Shown: positions 55,435 through 64,000 of the stretch, in pieces
Position numbering within the stretch: the stretch's first letter is position 1
How the letters are laid out: every line of letters starts with the position of its first letter
Origin: Elephas maximus indicus
Lineage: Eukaryota > Chordata > Mammalia > Proboscidea > Elephantidae
Length of the DNA: 64,000 nucleotides
Direction of reading: 5' to 3'
Assembly (NCBI RefSeq): GCF_024166365.1
Contig: NC_064822.1
Location: forward strand, 110,046,823 to 110,110,822
Notes under the pieces: generated by a model
Databases searched by the model: none
Seen by the model: the letters and a program-made list of their open reading frames with translations, nothing else
Told to the model about the DNA's origin: nothing
Program-made: the position numbers and the translations under genes

Positions 55435-56020
55435 ATACCTGCCCCCTCCCAGCATCACTAGTGTTAACACCACCGCAGAGCAGCCATAAATCCTTGGTTT
55501 CCCAGAGGAGCTTGAGAACTTACAATGAAGGCTCTAAGTGAGGAAAGACTAAAACAGGTAGTGGTTGTAAAACATCATGGTCATGTCTATGTGTTAGCGG
55601 GAACTTCTATTCCCATTAATTCCCTCATGGGGATGAGGAGGAGGGATTTGTACTGGGGCCCTTTTTATGGGATGTACTGAATGCAGCCCAGAAGCACTCA
55701 ATTTTCTTGATAGCTTCAGGTAGGATGCTTTCACCCATAAATAATGGGCACTCCAGTTCAGCTGGCTCAAACAATAATAAAGTATTATCTCATGTCACAA
55801 GAACACTGGAGGTTGGCTGTGGTTAATTCAGTGGCCCAAAGAAATCATTAAGGACTAATATTCTTTCCTCTTCTCCGCACTGCTATCCTCTGCCCCAAAG
55901 CCTTGTCTTTAGCGTACATTCCTTCACCTCCTCACAATACCCAGAGGCAGAAAAATGACCTTTCTTTTCCTGTGTCACCTTTTAAGATCAAGGGAAACCT
56001 TTCTCAGAATTGCATCACAT
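55435..56020. other. Intergenic sequence
   Basis: An approximately 51-codon frame beginning ATG at about 55525 has no known relatives. Otherwise nothing is seen. Confidence 0.35.
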
Positions 56021-56023
56021 ATC

Positions 56024-56200
56024 CCTGCCTGGGAAACCGTGGTGGCGTAGTGGTTAAGAGCCATGGCTGCTAACCAAAAGTTCGGTAGTTTGAATCCACC
56101 AGGTGTTCCTTGGAAACTCGATGGGGCAGCTCTACTCTGTCCTATAGGGTTGCTATGAGTTGGAATTGACTTGATGGCAACAGGTTTGGTTTGGGGTTTA
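56024..56200 (+). repeat. Afrotherian SINE
   Basis: GGTGGCGTAGTGGTTAAGAG, CTACTCTGTCCTATAGGGTT and TTGATGGCAACAGGTTTGG form a near-consensus copy. Confidence 0.9.
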
Positions 56201-56329
56201 TCCCTGCCTGAACCAGTGTCTGGCAAGGGGAATGGGACCACTTTGATTGGCTTTGACGGATCATAGTTCATTGCTTGTAGATGATCTTCACATGGTGCCT
56301 GTCTTCCCCCTGTGTGTATCTGTGTCTAT

Positions 56330-56510
56330 TCTACTTTTTATTATATACCACTTAAAAGTGATTAGGTTTAGGATCCTCTCTACTCTAGTATGACCTTATT
56401 AATGTAACAAAAGAAAACCTATTTCTGAACAGGATCATATTTACAGGTATAGGGATTAGGACATTAACACATATTTTGGGGGGGACACAATTCAATCTAT
56501 AACACTGCTT
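56330..56510 (-). repeat. Probable LTR/MaLR-related fragment
   Basis: AGGGATTAGGACATTAACAC and GGGGACACAATTCAATC recall the outer end of MaLR-type LTRs; GACACAATTCAA also occurs in the LTR at 59331. Only a fragment. Confidence 0.45.
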
Positions 56511-57100
56511 GTCATGCTCCTGCCTCTATCCTGCTGTGTATCAATCTCTCCACTCTTTTTTTCGTCTGTTCAAATAGGCACAGAGGGCAGATCAGCAAGC
56601 CTGATGTATAAGCAGCGTGGACCTGTGAAATGATATTTCAGTCTTCTTTCTGGCAGGCATCAAGCCCTTACCCAATTGGCCTGGGAGTGGAGGGAAGCCT
56701 GACAACACATGATCCTGATAAATCTAGTTTTCTTTCCAGTCCTGTCCTTTACATGTACTGGGAAGTAGGACTATGGTGTCAGGACCAATTCTGTGACTTC
56801 TTGAATCATTTCTTTGGGATATGTCTGGCAGGTCCTTGCTGGCTCTCCTTAGGTTACTGTCTTTAGAGCTCAGCACCAAGTGTTTTCAACTTGTAGCTGT
56901 AGTCTCCTACAAGAGGGAGTTTTATTCAGCATCTTATTTTAGGTGTCTGCTACAGTTCTACTTTTGGGTGTCCAACATTTATAAACACTGTTCATCCTAT
57001 ACATACATTAAAAAAAATTTTTTTTGTACTATATAAAGGATATTACCTCCTTCCCTAAAAGAAGATACTCGAAGTCTTATCTATTTACTGTATCTAATTG
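56511..57100. other. Intergenic sequence
   Basis: No gene or clear repeat recognised. A T-rich/A-rich stretch lies at 57010-57030. Confidence 0.35.
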
Positions 57101-57103
57101 CAA

Positions 57104-57300
57104 ATCCTGGTGGTGCAATAGTTAAGCGATTGGCTGCTAACCGAATGGTTGGTGGTTTGAATCCATCAGCCGCTCCATGGGAGAAAAGACCTGGTGATCT
57201 GCTCCCATAAAGATTACAGCCTAGGAAAGCCTATGGGGCAATTCTACTCTATCCTATAGGGTCGCTATGAGTTGGAATTGACTGGACGGCACACAACAAC
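57104..57300 (+). repeat. Afrotherian SINE, long subfamily with RTE-like tail
   Basis: CCTGGTGGTGCAATAGTTAA, CATAAAGATTACAGCCTAGG, TATAGGGTCGCTATGAGTTG and the end GGCACACAACAACAG. The AACAACA terminus resembles the RTE 3' end rather than the usual GGTTT tail. Confidence 0.88.
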
Positions 57301-57527
57301 AGCAATTGCAAATCTAAGTCTCATGTCTAGCTGTAGCTCCTTGATGTCCTGTGGCCTATCGTAATAAGGTGTTATCTATAAAACATCCAATATATAATGG
57401 TGGAGAAGGAAACATTAACTATAATGAAAAGTTCCATTAGAAAAAGGAGGGATGGGAAACATTTCCAGTAGCCATTGTTTCATAACAAATATCTGCTGGG
57501 CAGAAATAGCAAGGATGCAATGCCTAA

Positions 57528-57735
57528 AACCCAAAACCCACTACTGTAGAGCCAATTCTGAATCATAGCAATCCTATAGGACAGGGTAGAACTGCTCCAT
57601 AGGGTTTCCAAGGCTGAAAATCTTTACGGAAGCAGACTGCCACATCTTTCTCCAACAGAGTGGTTGGTAGGTTCAGGCCACTGACCTTTTGGTTAGCAGT
57701 TGAGCTCTTTAACCACTGCACCAGCAGGGCTCTTA
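57528..57735 (-). repeat. Afrotherian SINE, long subfamily
   Basis: CCCAAAACCCACTACTGTAG, TTTCCAAGGCTGAAAATCTT, GCCACATCTTTCTCC and CACTGCACCAGCAGGGCTCT lie in reverse order. Confidence 0.87.
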
Positions 57736-57739
57736 CTCT

Positions 57740-58860
57740 GCCTAGAGTTGGAATAATCTCCTTTGTTGGCCAATCTGACACCCTTCAGTTCTATTCTGTG
57801 GGAGGACCTTCCTTGCCCATTGTCCTTGAGGCCGTATCTGGCATGCCTACTGTGCAGAAGGCCCTTTTGGAAATTGCTCAGCTCTTTGCTCCCCTTTACA
57901 GCCAAACCCATTTGAAGCATTGTCTGCATTTTTTTTTAACCAATTCCAACAAATCCCCCTCTAAATCAGGCTTTCACCCAAGCCACCCACCAAAATTGCT
58001 CGTCAAGATCACCAGTGAGAGCTACATTATTAATTCTAATATTCACTCCTCAGATCTCTTCTTATTGCACTTATCAGAAGAATTTTACGCAGTTGATCGT
58101 CCCATCCTCCTAGGAAGATATTTTTCTTTTGGCTTCTAGGACACCACCTTTTTCTGGTTTTCTTCCTGCCTTAATGGTTGCTGCGTTTTTGTGGTTTTCT
58201 CCTAACTTTCCCCAACCTCTAAATACTGGAAAAAAGAAAGGCCTTTTTTCTTAATATTTATACATTTTATTTATAATTCTTTTGTTATTTTATAGCATTT
58301 CATAACTTTAAATCCCATCTATGTATTGATTACTACTAAATGTGTATCATTAGCCCAGATCTCTCCCTTGAGCTCTAGAGAAAAAGAGTGAGAAATTGCT
58401 GAAATGTTGGTGAGATGGTATGGGGTGACCGATATCTATATTTTCTTTCTCCCAAGACAAGTCCCTCATGCTGCCATGTCCTTTGGTCTTCCTTCACCAC
58501 ATCCTACCATGTTGATATTGTCTAGAATTTTATTTCTCAGGTATTATGGATTTTTTTTTTTCTTTAGTGCTTTAGGCAATTATTTAATGATTTTCATTTA
58601 CTGTATCTTCTTCCTGTAGTATCTTCCTAGATAGATTGATTTGAATACTTCTTCCATGATTATTTTCCAGGTGGAACTTTTGGTGGCAAACCTTCTGAGT
58701 GTGGTTTTATTACCACTCTCATTTAAATGATATCATCTTTAGAAAATATGAATGTTGAATTTTTGCCAAATTCCTCTGTAGAATTTTGGGGATATAAATG
58801 TTTTTTATTCCCTGATCATTGGTATGTATAATTATGTACATATATTTCCTATCTGAACAA
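57740..58860. other. Intergenic AT-rich sequence
   Basis: No supported gene. The 159-codon frame at 57660-58139 begins inside the SINE and has no family match. Confidence 0.35.
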
Positions 58861-59330
58861 TTCTTTCCCTCATGTGGGCTCTACTACTACTAGATTCTGT
58901 CGTTGATATTTAGGGCTTTGTCTCAAAGTTTGCAAGAAAAATTGGTCCGTATTTTCTTCTTTTTGTAGCCTCTCTTTTTGAGTTTCATAATCAATGTTGC
59001 ACTGGTTTTGTTTAAGTATTTGGAAGGCCTCTTCCTCTCTTCTGTGCTCTGGAGCTGTTTAAATGAAATTGAGTTCCTTGGAGAAGTGATAGCATTCACT
59101 TGTGAAGTCCTCTGGGTCTGGTGCTTTTTTTGTGTGGTAGCTCTTTGACATTTTTTATTTCTTCTACAGTAATTTGTCTGTTATGCATTTTATCTCTTCT
59201 GGGGTCAATTTTTTGGACACTTTTCCAGAAACTCATCGATTTCACCTAGGCTTAAAAAACTTATTTGTACAGATTTGAGCAAAACAATCTTTTAACTATT
59301 TGTATTTCCTTAGTATCTTTGTTATGTCCC

Positions 59331-59841
59331 TGTCTTAGTTATCTAGCACTGCTATAATGGAAGTACCCGAAGTGGATGACTTTAATAGAAATCTATTCTC
59401 TCACAGCCTAGGAGGGTAGAAGTCTGAATTCAGGGCATCAGCTCCAATAGAAGGCTTTCTCTCTTTGTCAGTGCTGGGGGAATGTCCTTGTCATCAGTCT
59501 TCTCCTGGTCTAGGAGCTTCTCAGTGCAGGGTTCCTGGGTCCAAAAGATGCATTTTGCTCCTGGTCCTTCTTTCTTGGTGGCATGAGGTCCCTCTCCTCT
59601 CTGCTTGATTCTCTCTTTTATATCTCAAAAGAGATTGATTCAAGGTACAACCTAATCCTGCAGATTGAATCCTGCCTCCTTAACATAACTGCCTCAATCC
59701 GGCCTCATTTACATCATAGGATTTATAACATATAAGATAATCACATCAGATCACAAAATGGTGGACAACCACACAATACTGGGAATCATGGCCTAGCCAA
59801 GTTGACACACATTTTTTGGGGACACAATTCAACCCCTAACA
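59331..59841 (-). mobile_element. Solo LTR, MaLR-like family, with 5-bp duplication
   Basis: Read on the minus strand it runs from TGTTAGGGGTTGAATTGTG to ACTAAGACA and shares its sequence order with the LTR at 62713. Exact GTCCC duplications flank it at 59326-59330 and 59842-59846, as expected for ERVL-type integration. There are no internal viral genes. It is inserted in an old L1. Confidence 0.88.
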
Positions 59842-60389
59842 GTCCCCATTCTAATTTTTTATTCTGGTTTCTTCTCCCTCCCCCCCCACCTTTTTTTTTA
59901 AGTTAGAGGGTGGTTTATCTATTTTTTTTTTCCTAAATAATCAGCTCATGGATTTTTAAATTTTAGGACCTATCATTTTCTGCTTTTCATTCAGTTAATT
60001 TCTGTTTTTACCTTTACTAATTTTTTCTTTCTGTTTTTATTAAATTTGGTTTTTTCTTTAATTTTTTAAGTCGGGTCATAATTCATTTATTTTTACTTTT
60101 TATTTGATTAATGTTAATATTTAAGGCTTTGAGTGGTCCTATAACACTGTTTTAGCTGTATCTCATCAATTTTGATATGTAGCGTTTTCATTACTAGACA
60201 TTTAGTAATTTTGGTTTTGTTTTTCTCTTTGAACCAAGAGTTGTCGAAGAGGATTATAAATTCCCACGTGGGTAAGAATTTTGGGAGGGATATTATCTTA
60301 ATTCTGCTATTAATTTTAGCTGTATTGCTTTTTAAAAATTGATGATCAGAGAATATCATTTACATTTTTTCTACATTTTCTACAGACTG

Positions 60390-60545
60390 CTTGGGTTCAA
60401 ATCCTGGTTTTGCCATGTATTAGTACATGATCTCAGGGAACTTATTTAATTTCTCTGTGTCTCAAATTTCATTACAGGATTGTTAATGAGGATTAAAATC
60501 TGCAAAGCACTTAGGTAGTGCCTGGCATATTTTAAAGTTTTTAAA
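60390..60545 (-). repeat. MIR SINE
   Basis: GGTTCAAATCCTGGTTTTGC, TTAATTTCTCTGTGTCTCAA and AAGCACTTAGGTAGTGCCTG follow the reverse MIR consensus. Confidence 0.75.
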
Positions 60546-61089
60546 AACAAGTTTTAGCCATTATTGTTGTGGTTTATTATTATACAATTTTTGATAATTT
60601 TCCATAAGTTTTTGAATCAAGGAATAGTCTCACTTTTCAGGAGTTTTTAAAATCAGCTCTACCTTACCGTTGAGTATTTAGGTATTCCATAGCCATCCAT
60701 TGCTTTGTCTAGTTGATTTTGCCTGGACGGAGACAGGGGAATTAGTGTCTCTTTGACTGCTAATCTCTTTGTATTTCTTGAAGTTTTGGTGCATTTTTAT
60801 AAGATGCAAACATACTTGTGTCTATTAAATTTGTATTGAGGATTGCAACCTTTATTTATATAAATACTTTTCTTTGTTTCATTTAATACGTTTTGCCCTG
60901 AAATAAATGTTGTCTGATGTTAAGATCAATATTCTGCTTTTTTTCCATTTGCATAATGGCCCTTTGCCCATCCTTTGTGACTTCCGATCTTTCTGAATTA
61001 CTCTTTCCATTGATTTTCTGTGTAATTCCTTTAAACAAGGACATTCACATCCTAACCTCAATACAACCATTAAAATCAGGAAATGAACA

Positions 61090-62130
61090 TTTGCTATACT
61101 GTTGATATGTTACTATTGATATGATCCAGTCCAAGACTGTGCATAGCATTTAGTTGGCTCAGTCCCTGTCTTTCCTTGACTTTCATGACATGATCACTTT
61201 GGAAGATTAAAAAAAAAATTTTTTTTTTGGAAGATTATGGGCCAGTTATTGTGTAGCATGTCTTTCAATGTGGGTTTGTTTGATGTTTCCTCATAATTAG
61301 ATTTGGGTTATGCATTTTATGCAAGTTATACCCTGTTCTTCACATTACATCTTATCAGGTGGTACACAATTTCAATTTGTCCCATTACTGTGATGTTAAC
61401 GTTGATCACTGACTAAGATGTTGTCTGCAAGGTTTCTCCACTGTGAAGTTACTCTTTCTGCTTTGTAATTAATATATATTTTGTGGAGAGGCACTTTGAG
61501 ACTATGTAAATATTCAGTTCCTCATCAAATTTTCACCAGCTAGTTTTAGCATCTATTGATGTTTCTTGGTTGAATTACCACAATAATAGTTGCCAAGGAG
61601 CCCTAGTGGCACAGTGGTTAAGTGACTGGCTGCTAACCAAACGGTTTGCAGTTCAAACCCACCAGCTGCACTGAGGGAGAAAGATGTGGCAGTTTGCTTC
61701 TGTAAAGATTTGCAGCCTTGGAAATCCTATGGGACAGTTCTACTCTGTCGTATAGAGTGGCTGTGAGTCAGTTTATGGGTTTTTGATGGTTACCAATAGT
61801 AATTTTCTAGTGCAATCATCCTTTCTTTGTTCATAGCTGATGTTCTACTGTAAGGAAAACTTTCTCACCCATTTATTTATATCAGTATGGACTCATGGCT
61901 GATATTCAGTAAATGATAGTCCTGTTACTGTATTATTATTTGTTGTTAGTGTAATTCTCTTAATATCAAACTGTCTCAGATTTGGTTAGTCTGAGACATT
62001 TTGGTAGTAATGGCGGTAATGGGACTTAGCTAGCCTTCTGGCTACCTTCTGTATCCTCTTTTTGACATGCGTCCATTATTCTTTGAGCACTTTCTTACTT
62101 TCTGGCACAACAAGATATTCCAGGCTCATC
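61090..62130. repeat. Ancient L1/HAL1-type 3' region, interrupted by a SINE
   Basis: GCACTTTGAGACTATGTAAA, TATTCAGTTCCTCATCAAAT, TTTTAGCATCTATTGATG and TTATATCAGTATGGACTCAT are landmarks of an old L1-related family. The orientation is not settled. Confidence 0.6.
61592..61790 (+). repeat. Afrotherian SINE, long subfamily
   Basis: GGAGCCCTAGTGGCACAGTG, TGTGGCAGTTTGCTTCTG and GGGACAGTTCTACTCTGTCG. Inserted in the old L1-like sequence. Confidence 0.88.
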
Positions 62131-62712
62131 GGGTACTTTCCCTGTCCTAGCCCTGGTGTTAGCCATTGCTCCAAGGGGCCCTGTTCTCTTAATGGTATTT
62201 AGAAACAAAGATATGCACGCTCATTGTTCTTTGGGTATTGCTGCTTCCAGGGCCTCTCAGTATTCAAAGCTAGGGAATATACATATGTATGTATGTTCCA
62301 CAAATCAATAAATAATACATGTACATTTATAGTTATATGTTTTACTATATTCGTCTATGTGTACCAAAAAATATTAGTTCATACTATTACCTCCAATTCC
62401 AATCTAACACCACAGGGTTCAGGCTCAGTCACTCTGCTCGGGGCCATGTAAATTCCCTTCTCACCCTGTTTGGGCTCCAACACCCCACATTGGGCTGATG
62501 CCTTCCTTACCTTGCTTGGGCTGTGACACCCCATGCCGGCTACAGCTTCTCCTCTTCCCTTGTATATCTGGGCAGAAACCCTCCCCATCTCTCTCCATTT
62601 CTAACACCCTGTACCAGTTATCCAGCAATCCCATACCTCTTGCCTGAACAGATGTCTGTTTTGCTGGGCTCCACCTAATCTGGCTTTTGTACTGAATAAT
62701 TGAGAAAGGAAG
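62131..62712. other. Intergenic sequence, no gene
   Basis: Imperfect internal similarity is visible between GGGCTCCAACACCCCAC (about 62469) and GGGCTGTGACACCCCATG (about 62518), a local degenerate repeat of about 50 bp. Nothing codes. Confidence 0.35.
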
Positions 62713-63179
62713 TATCATGAATTGAATTGTGTCCCTCAAAATGTCTGTCAAGTTGGCTAGGTTGTGATTGTCTACCATTTTGTCTTCTCAAGTGATTTCC
62801 CTGTTTATTGTAAATCCTATCACTAAGATGTAATGAGATGGATTAGTGGCAGTTATATGGATGAGATACAGAAGATAAGTGTTTTAAGCCAATCTCTTTT
62901 GAGATGTAAAAGAGAGAAGCAAGCAGAGAGACATGGGAACCTCACACCACAAGAAAGCAGTGCCGGAAGCACAGCATGTCCTTTGGACCTGAGGTTCTTG
63001 TGCTGAGATGCTCGCAGACCAAGAACCTTCCTCCAGAGCCAACAGAGAAAGACTTCCCCTGGAACTGACACCCTGAGTTTGGACTTCTAGCCTACTAGAC
63101 TGTGAGCAAATACATTTCTCTTTGTTAAAGCCATGTACTTGTTGTATTTCTGTTATAGCAACACTAGATGACTAAGACA
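62713..63179 (+). mobile_element. Solo LTR, MaLR-like family, with 5-bp duplication
   Basis: From about TATCATGAATTGAATTGTG to ATGACTAAGACA. Exact GGAAG duplications flank it at 62708-62712 and 63180-63184. The segment GAGCAAATACATTTCTCTTT near 63110 is where the LTR poly(A) region would be. No internal genes. Same family as 59331-59841 in the opposite orientation. Confidence 0.85.
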
Positions 63180-63580
63180 GGAAGGCAGAAATGCAGGCAG
63201 GATGGTAGGAAAACAAAATATAGCAGTTACATTGTTCTTGACCTATATTTTAATTCATTGTTTTGTAGTTAGGTTTTGCTTTGTGATGCAATCTAAGGAT
63301 CTTTTGCTTTTAATATATGAATATTTGCTATTTTTATTTCTTCATATTAAAGATATGTTTGGCACTAGTTTTATCTTCTTTAATGCTATCCTTCCATTTT
63401 AATAATTTTTTAATATTTTTATTTTCCTGTATGATCTGTTTCTTTTTTCTTCTTTAGGTGTAGTTCTTCTGATAATATAAAAGATTTGTAGTTTGTTTAT
63501 CATCTTATTGATTACCTTTATAACCACAACTCCCAGTAATGCACTCACTTCTTTATTTATTTAGAGTTGATTATTCCCCT
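63180..63580. other. AT-rich intergenic sequence
   Basis: T-rich, possibly old L1. No specific landmark could be fixed and no gene is seen. Confidence 0.35.
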
Positions 63581-63581
63581 C

Positions 63582-63640
63582 TATTAGGGTCGCTATGAGT
63601 GAGAATTGACTCAACAGCACTGGGTTTGGTTTTTTTTTTG
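63582..63640 (+). repeat. SINE 3'-tail fragment
   Basis: TTAGGGTCGCTATGAGTGAG then AATTGACTCAACAGCACTGG and GTTTGGTTTTTTTTT form the tail only. Confidence 0.75.
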
Positions 63641-63734
63641 GTTTATTAGGAATTATTAAAATAGTATCTTTACACTTTCTCCCTTCTCCCCTCCTCTGTA
63701 CCATCTCCTCATATGTCTGTCAGTTGGTTATACT

Positions 63735-64000
63735 TTGGTGGCTTTTGTGTTGCTGTGACGTTGGAAGCTGTGCCACCAGTACTTCAAAAACCAGCAGCCT
63801 CACCCATGGAGAATAGGTTTCAGCTGAGCTTCCAGACTAAGACAGACTAGGAAGAAGGTTCTGATAGTCTGCTTCTGAAAAACTAGCCAGTGAAAACCTT
63901 ATAAACAGCAGTGGAAAGTTGTCTGGTATAGTGCTGGAAGATGAATCCCTCAGGTTGGAAGGCACTCAAACTATGGCTGGGGAAGAACTGCCTCCTCAAA
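63735..64000 (+). mobile_element. 5' end of an RTE (BovB-like) LINE, continues past the window
   Basis: It shares the 5' UTR of the 50262-53415 copy: GTTGCTGTGACGTTGGAAGC, TTTCAGCTGAGCTTCCAGAC, GGCACTCAAACTATGGCTGG and CTGCCTCCTCAAA. The coding region would begin beyond base 64000. Confidence 0.88.

Larger units (their letters stand above)
58861..60970 (-). mobile_element. Decayed L1 ORF2 region, split by an LTR insertion
   Basis: GTGAAGTCCTCTGGGTCTGG (about 59103), AATAATCAGCTCATGGAT and TGAAATAAATGTTGTCTGAT are reverse-strand L1 ORF2 landmarks in order. Stops pervade all frames. It is interrupted by the solo LTR at 59331-59841 and a MIR-like segment at 60390-60545. Confidence 0.7.

Noticed and set aside
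55525..55680. Small open frame starting near 55525
   Set aside because: About 51 codons, no recognised family, no splice or conservation evidence.

Overview
This is a stretch of a mammalian nuclear genome. It holds multi-exon genes with GT-AG introns, a CpG island, and MIR, MER5, L1 and MaLR-type repeats. The lineage marker is a dense set of tRNA-type SINEs that end in a tail around TAGGGTCGCTATGAGTC and (G)GTTTGGTTT, together with several copies of an RTE/BovB-like LINE. I know that combination from Afrotheria. I infer an elephant or another paenungulate; the species itself is inference.

Region 1, about 1.6-18.7 kb, plus strand: PDE1B, the calmodulin-dependent cyclic nucleotide phosphodiesterase 1B. 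The window contains the alternative first exon of the short isoform (PDE1B2 type, MATPVPVQRSH...) and all 13 downstream coding exons. They join in frame to 517 codons plus stop. They are followed by a 3' UTR intron and a non-coding last exon with AATAAA at 18658. The first exon of the long PDE1B1 isoform was not found and should lie upstream of base 1. A CCAAT/CRE-like promoter cluster sits at 1.7-1.86 kb.

Region 2, about 19.7-29 kb, minus strand: PPP1R1A, protein phosphatase inhibitor-1, arranged tail to tail with PDE1B. Seven coding exons join to 162 codons plus stop. The KIQF PP1-docking motif, the RRRRPT PKA site (Thr35) and Ser67 are all intact. The last coding exon holds a single Val codon and the stop. 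The tail is about nine residues shorter than the human and mouse proteins as I remember them. The first exon lies in a CpG island at about 28.1-28.96 kb. PDE1B breaks down cAMP/cGMP under Ca2+/calmodulin control, and inhibitor-1 blocks PP1 when PKA phosphorylates it, so the two neighbours act on the same second-messenger axis.

Region 3, 29-64 kb: no protein-coding gene that I can support. It holds unique intergenic sequence, a 5'-truncated L1 with perfect target-site duplications, four RTE copies (one nearly full length, one running off the right edge), two solo LTRs of one MaLR-like family with 5-bp duplications, many SINEs, and decayed L1. In human the secretory genes GLYCAM1, LACRT and DCD follow PPP1R1A; I did not find them here.

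Main points for a second look: a direct duplication of about 460 bp shared by PPP1R1A intron 1 (27.03-27.49 kb) and the intergenic region (46.41-46.86 kb); two independent SINE-into-SINE insertions at the same internal position of the host SINE; the likeness between the SINE tail and the RTE 3' end; and the reshaped inhibitor-1 C-terminus.
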